Shown here: piece after piece, positions 32,365-40,230 of the stretch
Layout of the letters: each line of letters starts with the position of its first letter
Position numbering within the stretch: position 1 is the first letter of the stretch
NCBI GenBank assembly: GCA_903879915.1
Contig: CAIRNJ010000071.1
Span: forward strand, 1 to 64,000
Direction: 5' to 3'
Source of the DNA: an uncultured Elusimicrobia bacterium
GTDB taxonomy: Bacteria; Elusimicrobiota; Elusimicrobia; Elusimicrobiales; UBA9959
Length of the DNA stretch: 64,000 nt
The notes under the pieces: generated by a model
Told to the model about the DNA's origin: nothing
The model's input: only the letters and a program-made list of their open reading frames with translations
The model's database searches: none
Program-made: the position numbers and the translations under genes

Positions 32365-34246
32365 AGGGCCTTGCCTGAAGAATATATAGGTCGTCGCCCT
32401 TGGCCGCCCATTCGATGTCGAGCGGGGTGTTGAAAGTGTAATCCTGCGCGAAGTGCGACTGCAGCAGGCGCCCGGTCAGCGCCAGCCGGGTAAGCAGCGC
32501 TTTCTTGCGCGCGTCCAGGTCCTCTTTGGCGCTGCCCAGCGAGATGGTGCGGCCGCCGCCCTCCACGGTGTTGTACAGGAACTGGAAGGGCAGGTCGGTG
32601 CCTTGCACCACGCTCACCACGGATTTGGACGAGACGTTGATATAGATATTCCTGAAGTCCGCCCTCTCGGCGGGGTTCTTGGTTATCATCACGCCGCCCA
32701 TGTCGGAGGTAACTTCCTCCTGCACGATAACGCCCATGTAGGAATCGTCCAGCGAAATGCCGGCCTCGTCCCTGAGGCGCACGCTCCTGGGCGACACCAG
32801 CGACGCCCAGACGGAGCGGATGCTGTCGAAGACCCTGTCCGCCGTAGTGACCTGGTTGATGGATTCGTAAATGCCCGCCGCGGAGAAGTTCTCCAGGTCC
32901 TCCGCGTTGGAGGAGCTGCGCACCACGAAGCTGGACACCCCGCCGAGGTGCTTGACTATCTGCGAGTCTATGTAATCGCGCTGCTTGTTGGAGATGCGGG
33001 TGGAGACGATTATCTTCTGCAGCTCCAGGCACAGCGCTTCCACCGTTTTCGAGCGCAGCTCCAGCGCCATTTTCAGCTTGCCTATCTGCTGCTGTATGCG
33101 CGGCGAGCTCTGCAGGAAATCCTGCTGTATGGAGAAAGGGATAGCTATGCCGCGGGGGATCTTTATGCCGTTCTTCAGGAAGTCCCAGGCCGCTTTTTCC
33201 AGGTTGGCGGACGGTTTTACGTCCAGCAGCGCGGCCAGGTACGGCAGCAGGTTCTCGCGCGGCGGCCGGCTTATCTGGTAGAACCCCAGCAGGCGCGGGG
33301 AGCCCTTCTTTACTATCCAGTTAAGCTCGCCGAGGTTGGCCGCCTTGGTGCCGTAGCGGAACCGGTCGGTCAGCCGCAGGTTCTTCAGCTGCTCTATGGG
33401 CGTGTGCACCGTCTCGGGCATGTCCATCTTCACCAGCTCCGCGCGCCACGCGGGCCGGCTGCCGGCCTCGGCCGGTTTCGCCGTCTTTTCCAGCACCACG
33501 CTGCCGGAGTCGGAATCCACTTCGTAGCGAACCCACTGGTTGTCGAGGCCTTCTTTGGCGATCTTCTCTTCTATGCCTATCTGTATGGCGTTGGGGATCT
33601 GCCAGCCGTTGGCCAGCACGTTGGTATGGGACAGCGGGGTGGTGTGCCTGGCGTTGATTATGCCCGCCACGCGCGGGATGTCGTCCGGCACGCGGTCCAT
33701 TACCAGGATGTCGTGCCACTCTATGCCGGCGGCCTGGGCGCGGTACGCCTCTTCGCCGGCGAAATAGCGCAGCCGGCCGGTGGTCTTGCCTTTGTTCAGC
33801 GCTATGAATTTAGCGGAGGCGAAGATCTCATGGCTGTAGATGCGCGGGATATCGGCGGGGTCTATTTCGGTGATAAAGCTTTCCTGCAGATGGTTGGCCG
33901 GCTTGAACAGCAGCGGCAGGCCGGGGTCGAGGTTCTTCTTGACGAAGTCGTAGAAGAACCGCAGCATGGCGGCGTCCATGGTATCCACTTCCACCGTCTC
34001 CAGCGTGAAAAAAGGGTTTTCCTGTCTGGCGTGCAGCGCGATAATGCCCAGGTAAAAGCGCCTGGCGGGGTCGAAATACACGCTGCGGTTGAAGTCGTCT
34101 ATTTTAGCCAGCAGCTCCGCCAGGTCGGCTTTCATTATCTGCTCGCCGACATAGTCTACATGGAACTGGTACCGGGCGTTATTCACGAAATGGATGGCCT
34201 TCGTCTGCGTGTCGATCACTACTTTCACGAACGGGTAGCCGGCCAA
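32354..34246 (-). CDS. Glucan-water-dikinase-like PEP-synthase family phosphotransferase
   Basis: The open frame of 630 codons has a unique N-terminal region, a swivelling phosphohistidine domain (TTPLSHTNVLANG, His207) and a C-terminal ATP-grasp domain of the PPDK_N type (VRSSSNAEDLENFSAAGIYE near 415-440, VQEEVTSDMGGV, and ending in LQARP). The order phosphohistidine then ATP-grasp, with no PEP/pyruvate barrel, matches plant alpha-glucan water dikinase rather than PEP synthase, and AGIYESI is also GWD-like. It probably transfers the beta-phosphate of ATP to an organic acceptor. The TTG start is the first candidate after an in-frame TAG; the natural start seems to lie at 34354. Confidence 0.8.
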   Translation of the reverse strand: MAGYPFVKVVIDTQTKAIHFVNNARYQFHVDYVGEQIMKADLAELLAKIDDFNRSVYFDPARRFYLGIIALHARQENPFFTLETVEVDTMDAAMLRFFYDFVKKNLDPGLPLLFKPANHLQESFITEIDPADIPRIYSHEIFASAKFIALNKGKTTGRLRYFAGEEAYRAQAAGIEWHDILVMDRVPDDIPRVAGIINARHTTPLSHTNVLANGWQIPNAIQIGIEEKIAKEGLDNQWVRYEVDSDSGSVVLEKTAKPAEAGSRPAWRAELVKMDMPETVHTPIEQLKNLRLTDRFRYGTKAANLGELNWIVKKGSPRLLGFYQISRPPRENLLPYLAALLDVKPSANLEKAAWDFLKNGIKIPRGIAIPFSIQQDFLQSSPRIQQQIGKLKMALELRSKTVEALCLELQKIIVSTRISNKQRDYIDSQIVKHLGGVSSFVVRSSSNAEDLENFSAAGIYESINQVTTADRVFDSIRSVWASLVSPRSVRLRDEAGISLDDSYMGVIVQEEVTSDMGGVMITKNPAERADFRNIYINVSSKSVVSVVQGTDLPFQFLYNTVEGGGRTISLGSAKEDLDARKKALLTRLALTGRLLQSHFAQDYTFNTPLDIEWAAKGDDLYILQARPYAR

Positions 34247-34354
34247 TACCCCGGCCAGCTGGTGGAACGCCTGTAAAGTAAGCCTTTCCCCGACCAGCGC
34301 CGGGACTAGTTCTTCCGCCGGAGCCTAGCTCGTCGATGGGGCGTTCTTGGTCAT
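34247..34354 (-). other. 5' extension of the dikinase-like gene with in-frame TAG
   Basis: An ATG at 34354, preceded by AAAAAGGAT at good spacing, encodes MTKNAPSTS, then TAG at 34327-34325. The same frame continues APAEELVPALVGERLTLQAF and joins the main frame without break. The segment looks coding, so the TAG is a nonsense mutation, a recoded codon or a sequence error. No better ribosome site lies nearer the TTG. Confidence 0.6.
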
Positions 34355-34596
34355 AAAAAAATCCTTTTTATACTTTCTCCGGCAGCCGCCTGTTCCGCTT
34401 CAAGCTTGTTCCGGCCCTGCAGCCTGCCTGCACTAATAATATCAATAACGCCATATTTCCACATGGGTCGTTGGGGAAGACTTCCGCTGGCATTCGGTCT
34501 ATGGAAAAGCAGGTCTGCGGGACAGGCCTACCAGGCCGCGCCAAAAGTCATCTTCGACTAGGACCAAAGGCCGTGGGAAAACCGCCTGCGCGCGGC

Positions 34597-34605
34597 TAAA
34601 CTATC
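34597..34605 (+). promoter_or_regulatory. TAAACTATC promoter block
   Basis: TAAACTAT follows ACCGCCTGCGCGCGGC and ends 19 bases before the start codon, matching in position and sequence the blocks ahead of the clostripain genes and 38321. No consensus -35 is visible. Confidence 0.4.
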
Positions 34606-34624
34606 TTAGGTTCACGGAGGATTA

Positions 34625-35137
34625 ATGTTTAACAAAGCCCTGTTCCCCGTTCTTATGCTGACAGTTCTCGCCTCGGCCCCGCGCGGCGCCGCGGCTTTCG
34701 ATTTTCTAACCCCCGGAGAACCGCTCAAGTTCACCGAAGTGAACGTTCCCAAGGCGCAGGCCCCGGCGGTCGCGGCGCCCAAACTCTGCAAACCCTTCCT
34801 GCTTTCCATCTCGGTCGGCGGAGTGGACGAAACCGTTATCCTGGAACGCGCCTGCGCCCCCGACAACGCCCCCGTCTGGGCGATAGTCGTGCAAACGGGC
34901 GGCCCCCGCCCGGTTTCGGTTAAAGTTTCTTCGGAAAATTATCCGGCCGATAGAGCGAAGCTCGAAAGCCGCATTAAAAGCATGGTAGTGGACGGTATAA
35001 GCCAGGCGGACGCCGACTTTATAGTGACGAAAACAGGCCCGGCCCTGAAACTGGCCGCAACAGCCGCTCCGGCCGAACAAGCCAGGCTGCTGGCCGACGC
35101 CGCGGAAGCGTTAAAATCGCAGCTGGCCAGGCCTTAG
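34625..35137 (+). CDS. Small secreted protein, unknown
   Basis: The 170-residue protein has a signal peptide (to GAAA), an N-terminal stretch FDFLTPGEPLKFTEVNVP, two cysteines (KLCKPF and ERACAP) that could pair, and a helical C-terminus rich in Ala. A CACGGAGG site precedes the ATG. No domain is recognised. It is followed by a strong bidirectional terminator. Confidence 0.8.
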   Translation: MFNKALFPVLMLTVLASAPRGAAAFDFLTPGEPLKFTEVNVPKAQAPAVAAPKLCKPFLLSISVGGVDETVILERACAPDNAPVWAIVVQTGGPRPVSVKVSSENYPADRAKLESRIKSMVVDGISQADADFIVTKTGPALKLAATAAPAEQARLLADAAEALKSQLARP

Positions 35138-35188
35138 CTCCGGAATTTACTTAAGGAACGCGTTCCCGCCAACTACGGCGGGACATGA

Positions 35189-35226
35189 AAAAGCCCGGCT
35201 TATCGCGCAGGATAAGCCGGGCTTTT
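35189..35226. terminator. Bidirectional terminator
   Basis: The perfect stem AAGCCCGGCTTATC / GATAAGCCGGGCTT flanked by A and T tracts serves both convergent genes. Confidence 0.9.
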
Positions 35227-35241
35227 CAGCGGCGGACGCTG

Positions 35242-36618
35242 TTACTTCACGCCGTACAGATAAGTCACATAATCGTGCCAATGCACTTCCTTATCGAACA
35301 GGAACTCGCCGTATTTCCCCTCGAACAGCCCCTCCAGCTTCTCCTGCGCCACGCGGGTTTCCGCCGGCGGCAGATAGACGGAAAGGCCGCGGCTTTCCGC
35401 CAGGGGGCGGCCGAGGCGGTTATTGCCCGTGGCCTTATTGTCTATCACCAGCTCCTTATCTATGAACTGCTGCAGCGCGGCGGCCTTCTGCCTGAGCGCG
35501 GCCGCCTTGCCGTCGTTACTTTTAAGGCCGGCGGCCATCAGCCCGGCGTACTGGTGCAGGTCGCCGTAGAAAGAAATGCTCATCTTGGGGTCGAGCTCCT
35601 CACCGAGCATATCGTAGCGGATCACGCCGGCGCGGGCGGCCTTGAGCGCGGCGGCGTCGTTCACCTCTCTGGCCAGCGCGCTGAATTCCGCCATTTTCGT
35701 TCCCAGGTCGCCCAGTTTCGCGGCGCGTATGGCCGAAAGCTGCGTGCCTTTTTTCATCGCCTCATAGAACGCTTTATAAGCTTCCACAGTGAGGATGCCC
35801 ATGTCTTCCGCGCTCAGGGCGGGCTTTTGAGCCAGCACGCCGAGAATGAGGTCGTAAGGGTAGCCCGTCCCCGGCACGGTCTCCTCGGAGCCGACGATCA
35901 CGGACGCGTTGTCTTTCACCTCGAACGCCACCTCGGCCATCTGCATCAGGCAGGCGTCGTAAGCCAGCACGTCCACGCGGCCAGCCTCTTTAAGGATATC
36001 GCCTATCTGCCGCGTCCTGATAAAGTTGCCGGTCTCGTCGTCGAATGAAATGCCTTTCTGCGCGGTTTTGGGCTTCGGGGCGAGGTCCATCCAGCCCGAA
36101 CCGTGGTCCCACAGCACCAGCATGTATTTCCTGGCCGGATAGCTTTCTTTGGCCCATTTAACGAAGCTCACCACGCGCTTATAATCGCCCATGTCCACTA
36201 CCGGCGCCTTCTGAACTATCGGCGAGGTTACCGCCATATCGTTCTTGTCTTTCTTGATGTACAGCCGGCGCGAGCCGGTCCAGTTCCCGTCCATGTTCGT
36301 GTCGCCGGCGGCCTGGCCGTTCATGCGGCCCAGTTCCACTACCACGTTTATATTGGCGTCGGAACCTACTTTCTCCATCTTGTTGACGTTATAAAGCCCG
36401 GCCAGCTCAAGGTTGTTCTTGCCGTTGAGGAATACCATGACGGTCCATTCTTTAACCTTGGGCGCCGCCGACTTGGCGTTCACCATGTCCGGGGCCGACA
36501 CCGCGGCCGGGGCCGACTTGTAGGAGACGCCGGCGAAGCTGAATTCCAGCGCCCGCGAGAACGGCGCGAGCCCCGGGATAAGAACCAGTAAAGCCGCCGC
36601 GGTAAATACTTTTCTCAT
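35242..36618 (-). CDS. Secreted clostripain-family (C11) cysteine protease, copy 1
   Basis: From the ATG with a GGAGG site the protein has 458 residues, a signal peptide and an early WTVMVFLNGKNNLE strand typical of C11 proteins. The catalytic dyad is visible: His172 in LVLWDHGSGW and Cys223 in AYDACLMQM, followed by GSEETVPGTGYPYD. Clostripains cleave after arginine or lysine, usually after auto-processing. The C-terminal 130 residues look like a separate domain. It shares most of its sequence with the gene at 36746-38119, so the two are tandem duplicates, each with its own promoter and terminator. Confidence 0.93.
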   Translation of the reverse strand: MRKVFTAAALLVLIPGLAPFSRALEFSFAGVSYKSAPAAVSAPDMVNAKSAAPKVKEWTVMVFLNGKNNLELAGLYNVNKMEKVGSDANINVVVELGRMNGQAAGDTNMDGNWTGSRRLYIKKDKNDMAVTSPIVQKAPVVDMGDYKRVVSFVKWAKESYPARKYMLVLWDHGSGWMDLAPKPKTAQKGISFDDETGNFIRTRQIGDILKEAGRVDVLAYDACLMQMAEVAFEVKDNASVIVGSEETVPGTGYPYDLILGVLAQKPALSAEDMGILTVEAYKAFYEAMKKGTQLSAIRAAKLGDLGTKMAEFSALAREVNDAAALKAARAGVIRYDMLGEELDPKMSISFYGDLHQYAGLMAAGLKSNDGKAAALRQKAAALQQFIDKELVIDNKATGNNRLGRPLAESRGLSVYLPPAETRVAQEKLEGLFEGKYGEFLFDKEVHWHDYVTYLYGVK

Positions 36619-36644
36619 AAGGCCTCCGTAAGGTCCGCTGCTAT

Positions 36645-36672
36645 AGTCTAGCAGAAACCGGCGGATTGGCAA
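36645..36672 (-). promoter_or_regulatory. Promoter of clostripain copy 1
   Basis: TTGCCA (36672-36667), 16 bp, then TAGACT with an extended TG. The sequence from CCGGTTTCTG to ACTATAGC closely matches the promoters of copy 2 and 38321. Confidence 0.6.
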
Positions 36673-36692
36673 GCCCCCGCCGCGGGGCGTAA

Positions 36693-36728
36693 AAAACCCG
36701 GCCTGCCTCGCGGGGCAAGCCGGGTTTT
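36693..36728 (-). terminator. Terminator of clostripain copy 2
   Basis: AAAACCCGGC / GCCGGGTTTT stem, with an inner GCC/GGC pairing, just after the stop of copy 2 on the minus strand. Confidence 0.85.
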
Positions 36729-36745
36729 CCGGTTCCGGCGGCCGC

Positions 36746-38119
36746 TTATTTTACGCCGTACAGGAAAGTCACGTAGTCGTGCCACTTCGCGGTTTTGTCG
36801 AATTCGAAGTCGGTGTATTTCCCTTCGAAGATATTCTCGAGCTTCTCCTGCGCTATGCGGACCTCGGCGGGCGGCAGGTACACCGAGATGCCGTGGCTCT
36901 CCGAAAGAGCGCGGCCGAGGCGGTTGGCGCCGGAAGCCTGGTTATCGATCATCACTTCCTTGTCGATATACTCCTGCAGTTCGGCGGCCTTCGCCTTGAG
37001 CGCAAGGGCTTTATCGTCGGTGCCCTTGAGGGCGTTGGCCAGCAGGCCGGCGTACTGGTGCAGGTCGCCGTAGAAGGAGATGGCCATGTTGGGATCCGAG
37101 GCCTCCCCTATCATGTCGTAGCGGATCACTCCGGCGCGGGCGATCTTCAGCGCCTCCACGTCGTTGACCTCTTTGGCCAGCGCGGCGAACTCGGCGGTCT
37201 TCACGCCCAGGTCGTTCAGCTTCGAGGAGCGGATGGCCGAAAGCTGCGCGCCCTTCTTTACCGCGTCATAGAACATTTTGAAAGCTTCCACTGTCAGCGC
37301 GCCCAGTTCCTCGGCGTTGAAGGCCGGCTTCTTGATCAGCGCGCCCAGGAAGAGGTCGTAGGGGTAGCCCATCCCCGGCACCGTCTCCTCGGAGCCCACT
37401 ATCACCTCGGCGTTGTCCTTAACTTCGAACGCCACCTCGCCCATCTGCATCAGGCAGGCGTCGTAAGCCAGCACGTCCACTTTGCCGGACTCTTTGAGGA
37501 TGTCGCCGATCTGCTTAGTGCGGATGTAGTTATTGGTCTCGTCGTCGAAAGAGATGCCTTTCTCGGAGGTCTTGGGCTGCTGGCGGGGGTCCATCCAGCC
37601 GGAGCCGTGGTCCCACAGCACCAGCATGTATTTCTTGGCCGGGTAGCTGGTCTTGGCCCAGTTGACGAAATTCACCACGCGCTTGTAGTCGCCCATGTCC
37701 ACGGTGGAGGACACGTGCACCACGGGGGAGGTTATCTTCTCCTCGTCCTTATCTTTCTTGATGAACAGCCGGCGCGAGCCGGTCCAGTTGCCGTCCAGGT
37801 CGGTGTCGCCGGCGGCCTGGCCGTTCATGCGGCCCAGCTCTACCACGATATTGACGTTGGCGTCGGAGCCGACTTTCTCCATCTTGTTAACGTTGTACAG
37901 CCCGGCCATCTCCAGGTTGTTCTTGCCGTTGATGAACACCATGACGGTCCATTCTTTTACTTTGGGCGCGGCCGAGCGCGTTTTAACGGGAGCCGGGGCC
38001 GACACGGCCACGGGGGCCGCTTTATAGGAGCTGCCGGCGAAATCGAGGTCCATCGCGCCGAGGGGAGCGAAGCCGGTTGCGAGTATCAGGAAAGCGGCCG
38101 CGGTGTTGCTGTTTTTCAT
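36746..38119 (-). CDS. Secreted clostripain-family (C11) cysteine protease, copy 2
   Basis: The 457-residue protein has the same layout as copy 1: signal peptide, VKEWTVMVFINGKNNLEM strand, catalytic His in LVLWDHGSGW, Cys in AYDACLMQM and SEETVPGMGYPYD. Most differences lie in the signal peptide, the loop after the WDHGSGW histidine and the C-terminal domain, which may tune substrate choice. The GGAGG start site and promoter spacing are also conserved. Tandem duplication of secreted proteases suggests protein degradation as a feeding or interaction strategy. Confidence 0.93.
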   Translation of the reverse strand: MKNSNTAAAFLILATGFAPLGAMDLDFAGSSYKAAPVAVSAPAPVKTRSAAPKVKEWTVMVFINGKNNLEMAGLYNVNKMEKVGSDANVNIVVELGRMNGQAAGDTDLDGNWTGSRRLFIKKDKDEEKITSPVVHVSSTVDMGDYKRVVNFVNWAKTSYPAKKYMLVLWDHGSGWMDPRQQPKTSEKGISFDDETNNYIRTKQIGDILKESGKVDVLAYDACLMQMGEVAFEVKDNAEVIVGSEETVPGMGYPYDLFLGALIKKPAFNAEELGALTVEAFKMFYDAVKKGAQLSAIRSSKLNDLGVKTAEFAALAKEVNDVEALKIARAGVIRYDMIGEASDPNMAISFYGDLHQYAGLLANALKGTDDKALALKAKAAELQEYIDKEVMIDNQASGANRLGRALSESHGISVYLPPAEVRIAQEKLENIFEGKYTDFEFDKTAKWHDYVTFLYGVK

Positions 38120-38145
38120 AATGCCTCCGTAATGTCCGTAGCTAT

Positions 38146-38173
38146 AGTTTAACAGAACCGGCCGGTTCGGCAA
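38146..38173 (-). promoter_or_regulatory. Promoter of clostripain copy 2
   Basis: TTGCCG (38173-38168), 16 bp, then TAAACT with extended TG, followed by ATAGC as in copy 1. An ACCGGCCGGT palindrome lies in the spacer. Confidence 0.6.
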
Positions 38174-38280
38174 GTCCGCCGGGACCCAGAGCGGCCTAAG
38201 CAAAGGACCCAGGCCGCGTAGGTCCTAAAACCGGCGAGATATCGGGCCTTAAGCCCGTTGTGGATCCCCCCGGTTTCTGG

Positions 38281-38289
38281 CAAACTATA
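38281..38289 (+). promoter_or_regulatory. CAAACTATA promoter block
   Basis: CCGGTTTCTG, two bases, then AAACTATA matches the clostripain copy 1 promoter. TTGTGG 17 bp upstream could be the -35. The start codon is about 30 bases downstream. Confidence 0.5.
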
Positions 38290-38320
38290 CCTGTAAGGTT
38301 TCTCAAGGAGACAACTACGC

Positions 38321-39274
38321 ATGAAAATCATAACCTCGGCGTTCGCGGTGGCGGTCCTTTCTTTTTCAGGTAACATTTCCCTCAGCGCGGCCGAAACCAA
38401 GGCGCTTTCCTCAGCCGGCCTCTCCCTCGCCAGCATAGAAGTGCCGGCTCCCGCAGCCCCCAAGAACAACCAGTGGCTGACCCTGCGCAAAATAACGGTG
38501 AATACCGCGCAGCCCGACATGAACGACACCCTTGTCGGCCTGGTCAAACACGGCGAAAATATAGACCAAGTGGTGAAAGAGCTTACCGAAGGCGGCTTTA
38601 AGGCGCAGGCCGTGCAGGACAATTCCGGCGGCTACCTGGTGCTGGTGGACGTTACCGGCCTGGACGCGGCCGACTACGCGGTGGGCCTGGCCCGCTACTA
38701 CTACATTACCGAAGTAAGGGTAGGCCAGAAAGTGCACAACCAGCTGTTCGGCCTGAACAACAAATCCGCCTTCGCCGTGAAGCTGGGCACCATCAAGGGC
38801 GGCATGAACCATAGCCCGGTGGATGTAAAGCTTAACAAACTGGACTGGACCATAACCGGCGGCCTGAACAACAGCCCCGTGGACGTGAAGATAAACCACG
38901 GGGAAAAGACCATCACCGGCGGCGCCAACCTTTCGCCCGTAGACCTGAAGTTCGTCTGGAGCACCGAGGAAGTTACCGTGGAAGGCGGCGCCAACCACAG
39001 CCCGGTGAAATACACCGTGAACTGGAAAGGCGGCCTGCTGGAGGGCTACTCCAACAACTCGCCGGTGCGCGTGGAATTCAACCTGGGCGAGGGCTACGTT
39101 GACGAAACCATCGTAACGCTGAAAGGCTACGCCAACCACGCCCCCGTGGAACTCACCTATAACAAGGTCAACGGCCACATAGGCGGCGGCATGAACAACA
39201 GCCCCGTGGACGTGAACCTGGTGAACTGCGACCTGTACGACTTCCTGCAGTATTTCTTCCTGTTCCTGAAATGA
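38321..39274 (+). CDS. Secreted protein with GGxNxSPVDVK beta repeats
   Basis: The 317-residue protein has a signal peptide and an N-terminal domain of about 130 residues (residues 60-140 look like an alpha/beta inhibitor-type fold). It then has seven repeats of 19-27 residues. Each repeat has the core GG(M/A/L)N(H/N)SPV(D/K)VK followed by a strand, for example ITGGLNNSPVDVKINHG. The alternation of polar turn and amphipathic strand predicts a beta-solenoid or beta-prism. I know no named family with this repeat. A CAAGGAG site precedes the ATG and a strong terminator follows. Confidence 0.82.
   Translation: MKIITSAFAVAVLSFSGNISLSAAETKALSSAGLSLASIEVPAPAAPKNNQWLTLRKITVNTAQPDMNDTLVGLVKHGENIDQVVKELTEGGFKAQAVQDNSGGYLVLVDVTGLDAADYAVGLARYYYITEVRVGQKVHNQLFGLNNKSAFAVKLGTIKGGMNHSPVDVKLNKLDWTITGGLNNSPVDVKINHGEKTITGGANLSPVDLKFVWSTEEVTVEGGANHSPVKYTVNWKGGLLEGYSNNSPVRVEFNLGEGYVDETIVTLKGYANHAPVELTYNKVNGHIGGGMNNSPVDVNLVNCDLYDFLQYFFLFLK
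38792..39228 (+). repeat. SPV beta-repeat array (seven units)
   Basis: Units encode GGxNxSPV with flanking strands of variable length (19 to 27 residues per unit). The Asn and Ser-Pro-Val are the most conserved positions. Confidence 0.8.
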
Positions 39275-39297
39275 TTAGCGAAGATATGCGGGCAAAG

Positions 39298-39326
39298 AAC
39301 CCTTCCGTAACCGGAAGGGTTTTTTG
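39298..39326 (+). terminator. Rho-independent terminator
   Basis: AACCCTTCCG / CGGAAGGGTT stem with a short loop and a six-T tract lies 24 bases after the SPV-repeat gene. Confidence 0.88.
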
Positions 39327-39367
39327 TTGCCCCGCCTGTAGAACCAATAATATATAATGTCAATATA

Positions 39368-40222
39368 ATGAAAAGACTGGTTTTCATCCTGTGGCTGTGC
39401 GCTTTACTGCCCGGCCCGGCCGCCGCCGGCTGGTGGGCGGAGAACGATTACGGCACGGGCTCCAACGGGTTCAAAAAGGACTCGCTTACCGTTTTCACCG
39501 ACATTACCCGCGGCATGCTGGCGGGCGCCGGGGGGGCCTTCTACCGGGACACCGCCGGCTACCGCGAAAAAGTTTATTCTTTCCGCCTGCCGGTACTGTA
39601 TACCGCGAAGAAACATATTTATTCGCTTACCCCGTTCCTCTACCCGGTTTCCCCGGCTGCGCGCTCCGGGGCGAAAGGCTTCCGGGCTTATGTGCAGACT
39701 TCGCTCACGGAGCCGGGCTCTGAGAATTATTTTTACCTGACGGGAGCCGCGGCGCTGGCCGGGCAGACCGCGAAGCTGGCTGGGCTGCCCGGCAAGAAAG
39801 ACTTCACCGAGACCGCGCTGGAAGTGCAGGCGGAGAAATCGTATTACGGGCAATTTTACCTGCTGGCCTCGCTGGCGGCTTTTTCGAAGTCGGGCGCGGC
39901 CACCAACGGGAACCTGGTAACGCCCGCGCTGGACCACTCCGAAATGGCTTATCTGGGGACGTTCCGCCAGGTCACCGCCCTGCCCGACTGGGTGGCCACG
40001 GCTCAGATCACGCGCAACATGAAACCGGAATATGCGAGCCACCTTTACATAGGATATAGTAAAATATCCTTCAGGCAGGCGCCCGGGGCCAACTCGGTGA
40101 TCGGGGGGATGAAACTGGAACTTTCCCCCAGGACCACGCTGGACCTGGCGTACAATTTTTTCAAAATGGAAGACGCAACCTGCAAAAACTATTATAAAAT
40201 ACTCTTGCGGACGGTTTTTTAA
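39368..40222 (+). CDS. Putative outer-membrane beta-barrel protein
   Basis: The 284-residue protein has a signal peptide (to AAAGW), many alternating aromatic strands (YFYLTGAAALAG, YGQFYLLASLAAF) and a C-terminus ending in KILLRTVF with a terminal aromatic residue, as in outer-membrane barrels. About 10-12 strands seem possible. No family is recognised; a porin-like or structural role is conceivable. It ends 8 bases before the sensor-kinase gene, so the two are probably co-transcribed, which could couple an envelope protein to sensing. Confidence 0.7.
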   Translation: MKRLVFILWLCALLPGPAAAGWWAENDYGTGSNGFKKDSLTVFTDITRGMLAGAGGAFYRDTAGYREKVYSFRLPVLYTAKKHIYSLTPFLYPVSPAARSGAKGFRAYVQTSLTEPGSENYFYLTGAAALAGQTAKLAGLPGKKDFTETALEVQAEKSYYGQFYLLASLAAFSKSGAATNGNLVTPALDHSEMAYLGTFRQVTALPDWVATAQITRNMKPEYASHLYIGYSKISFRQAPGANSVIGGMKLELSPRTTLDLAYNFFKMEDATCKNYYKILLRTVF

Positions 40223-40230
40223 AGGGTGAA

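Noticed and set aside
32453-34276. 607-codon plus-strand open frame opposite the dikinase-like gene
   Set aside because: Low-complexity Arg/Gly/Val/His peptide; the minus strand shows clear conserved motifs.
34325-34327. TAG decoded as pyrrolysine
   Set aside because: No pyl genes are in the window and the position near the N-terminus of a cytoplasmic phosphotransferase is atypical. Nonsense mutation or readthrough is simpler.
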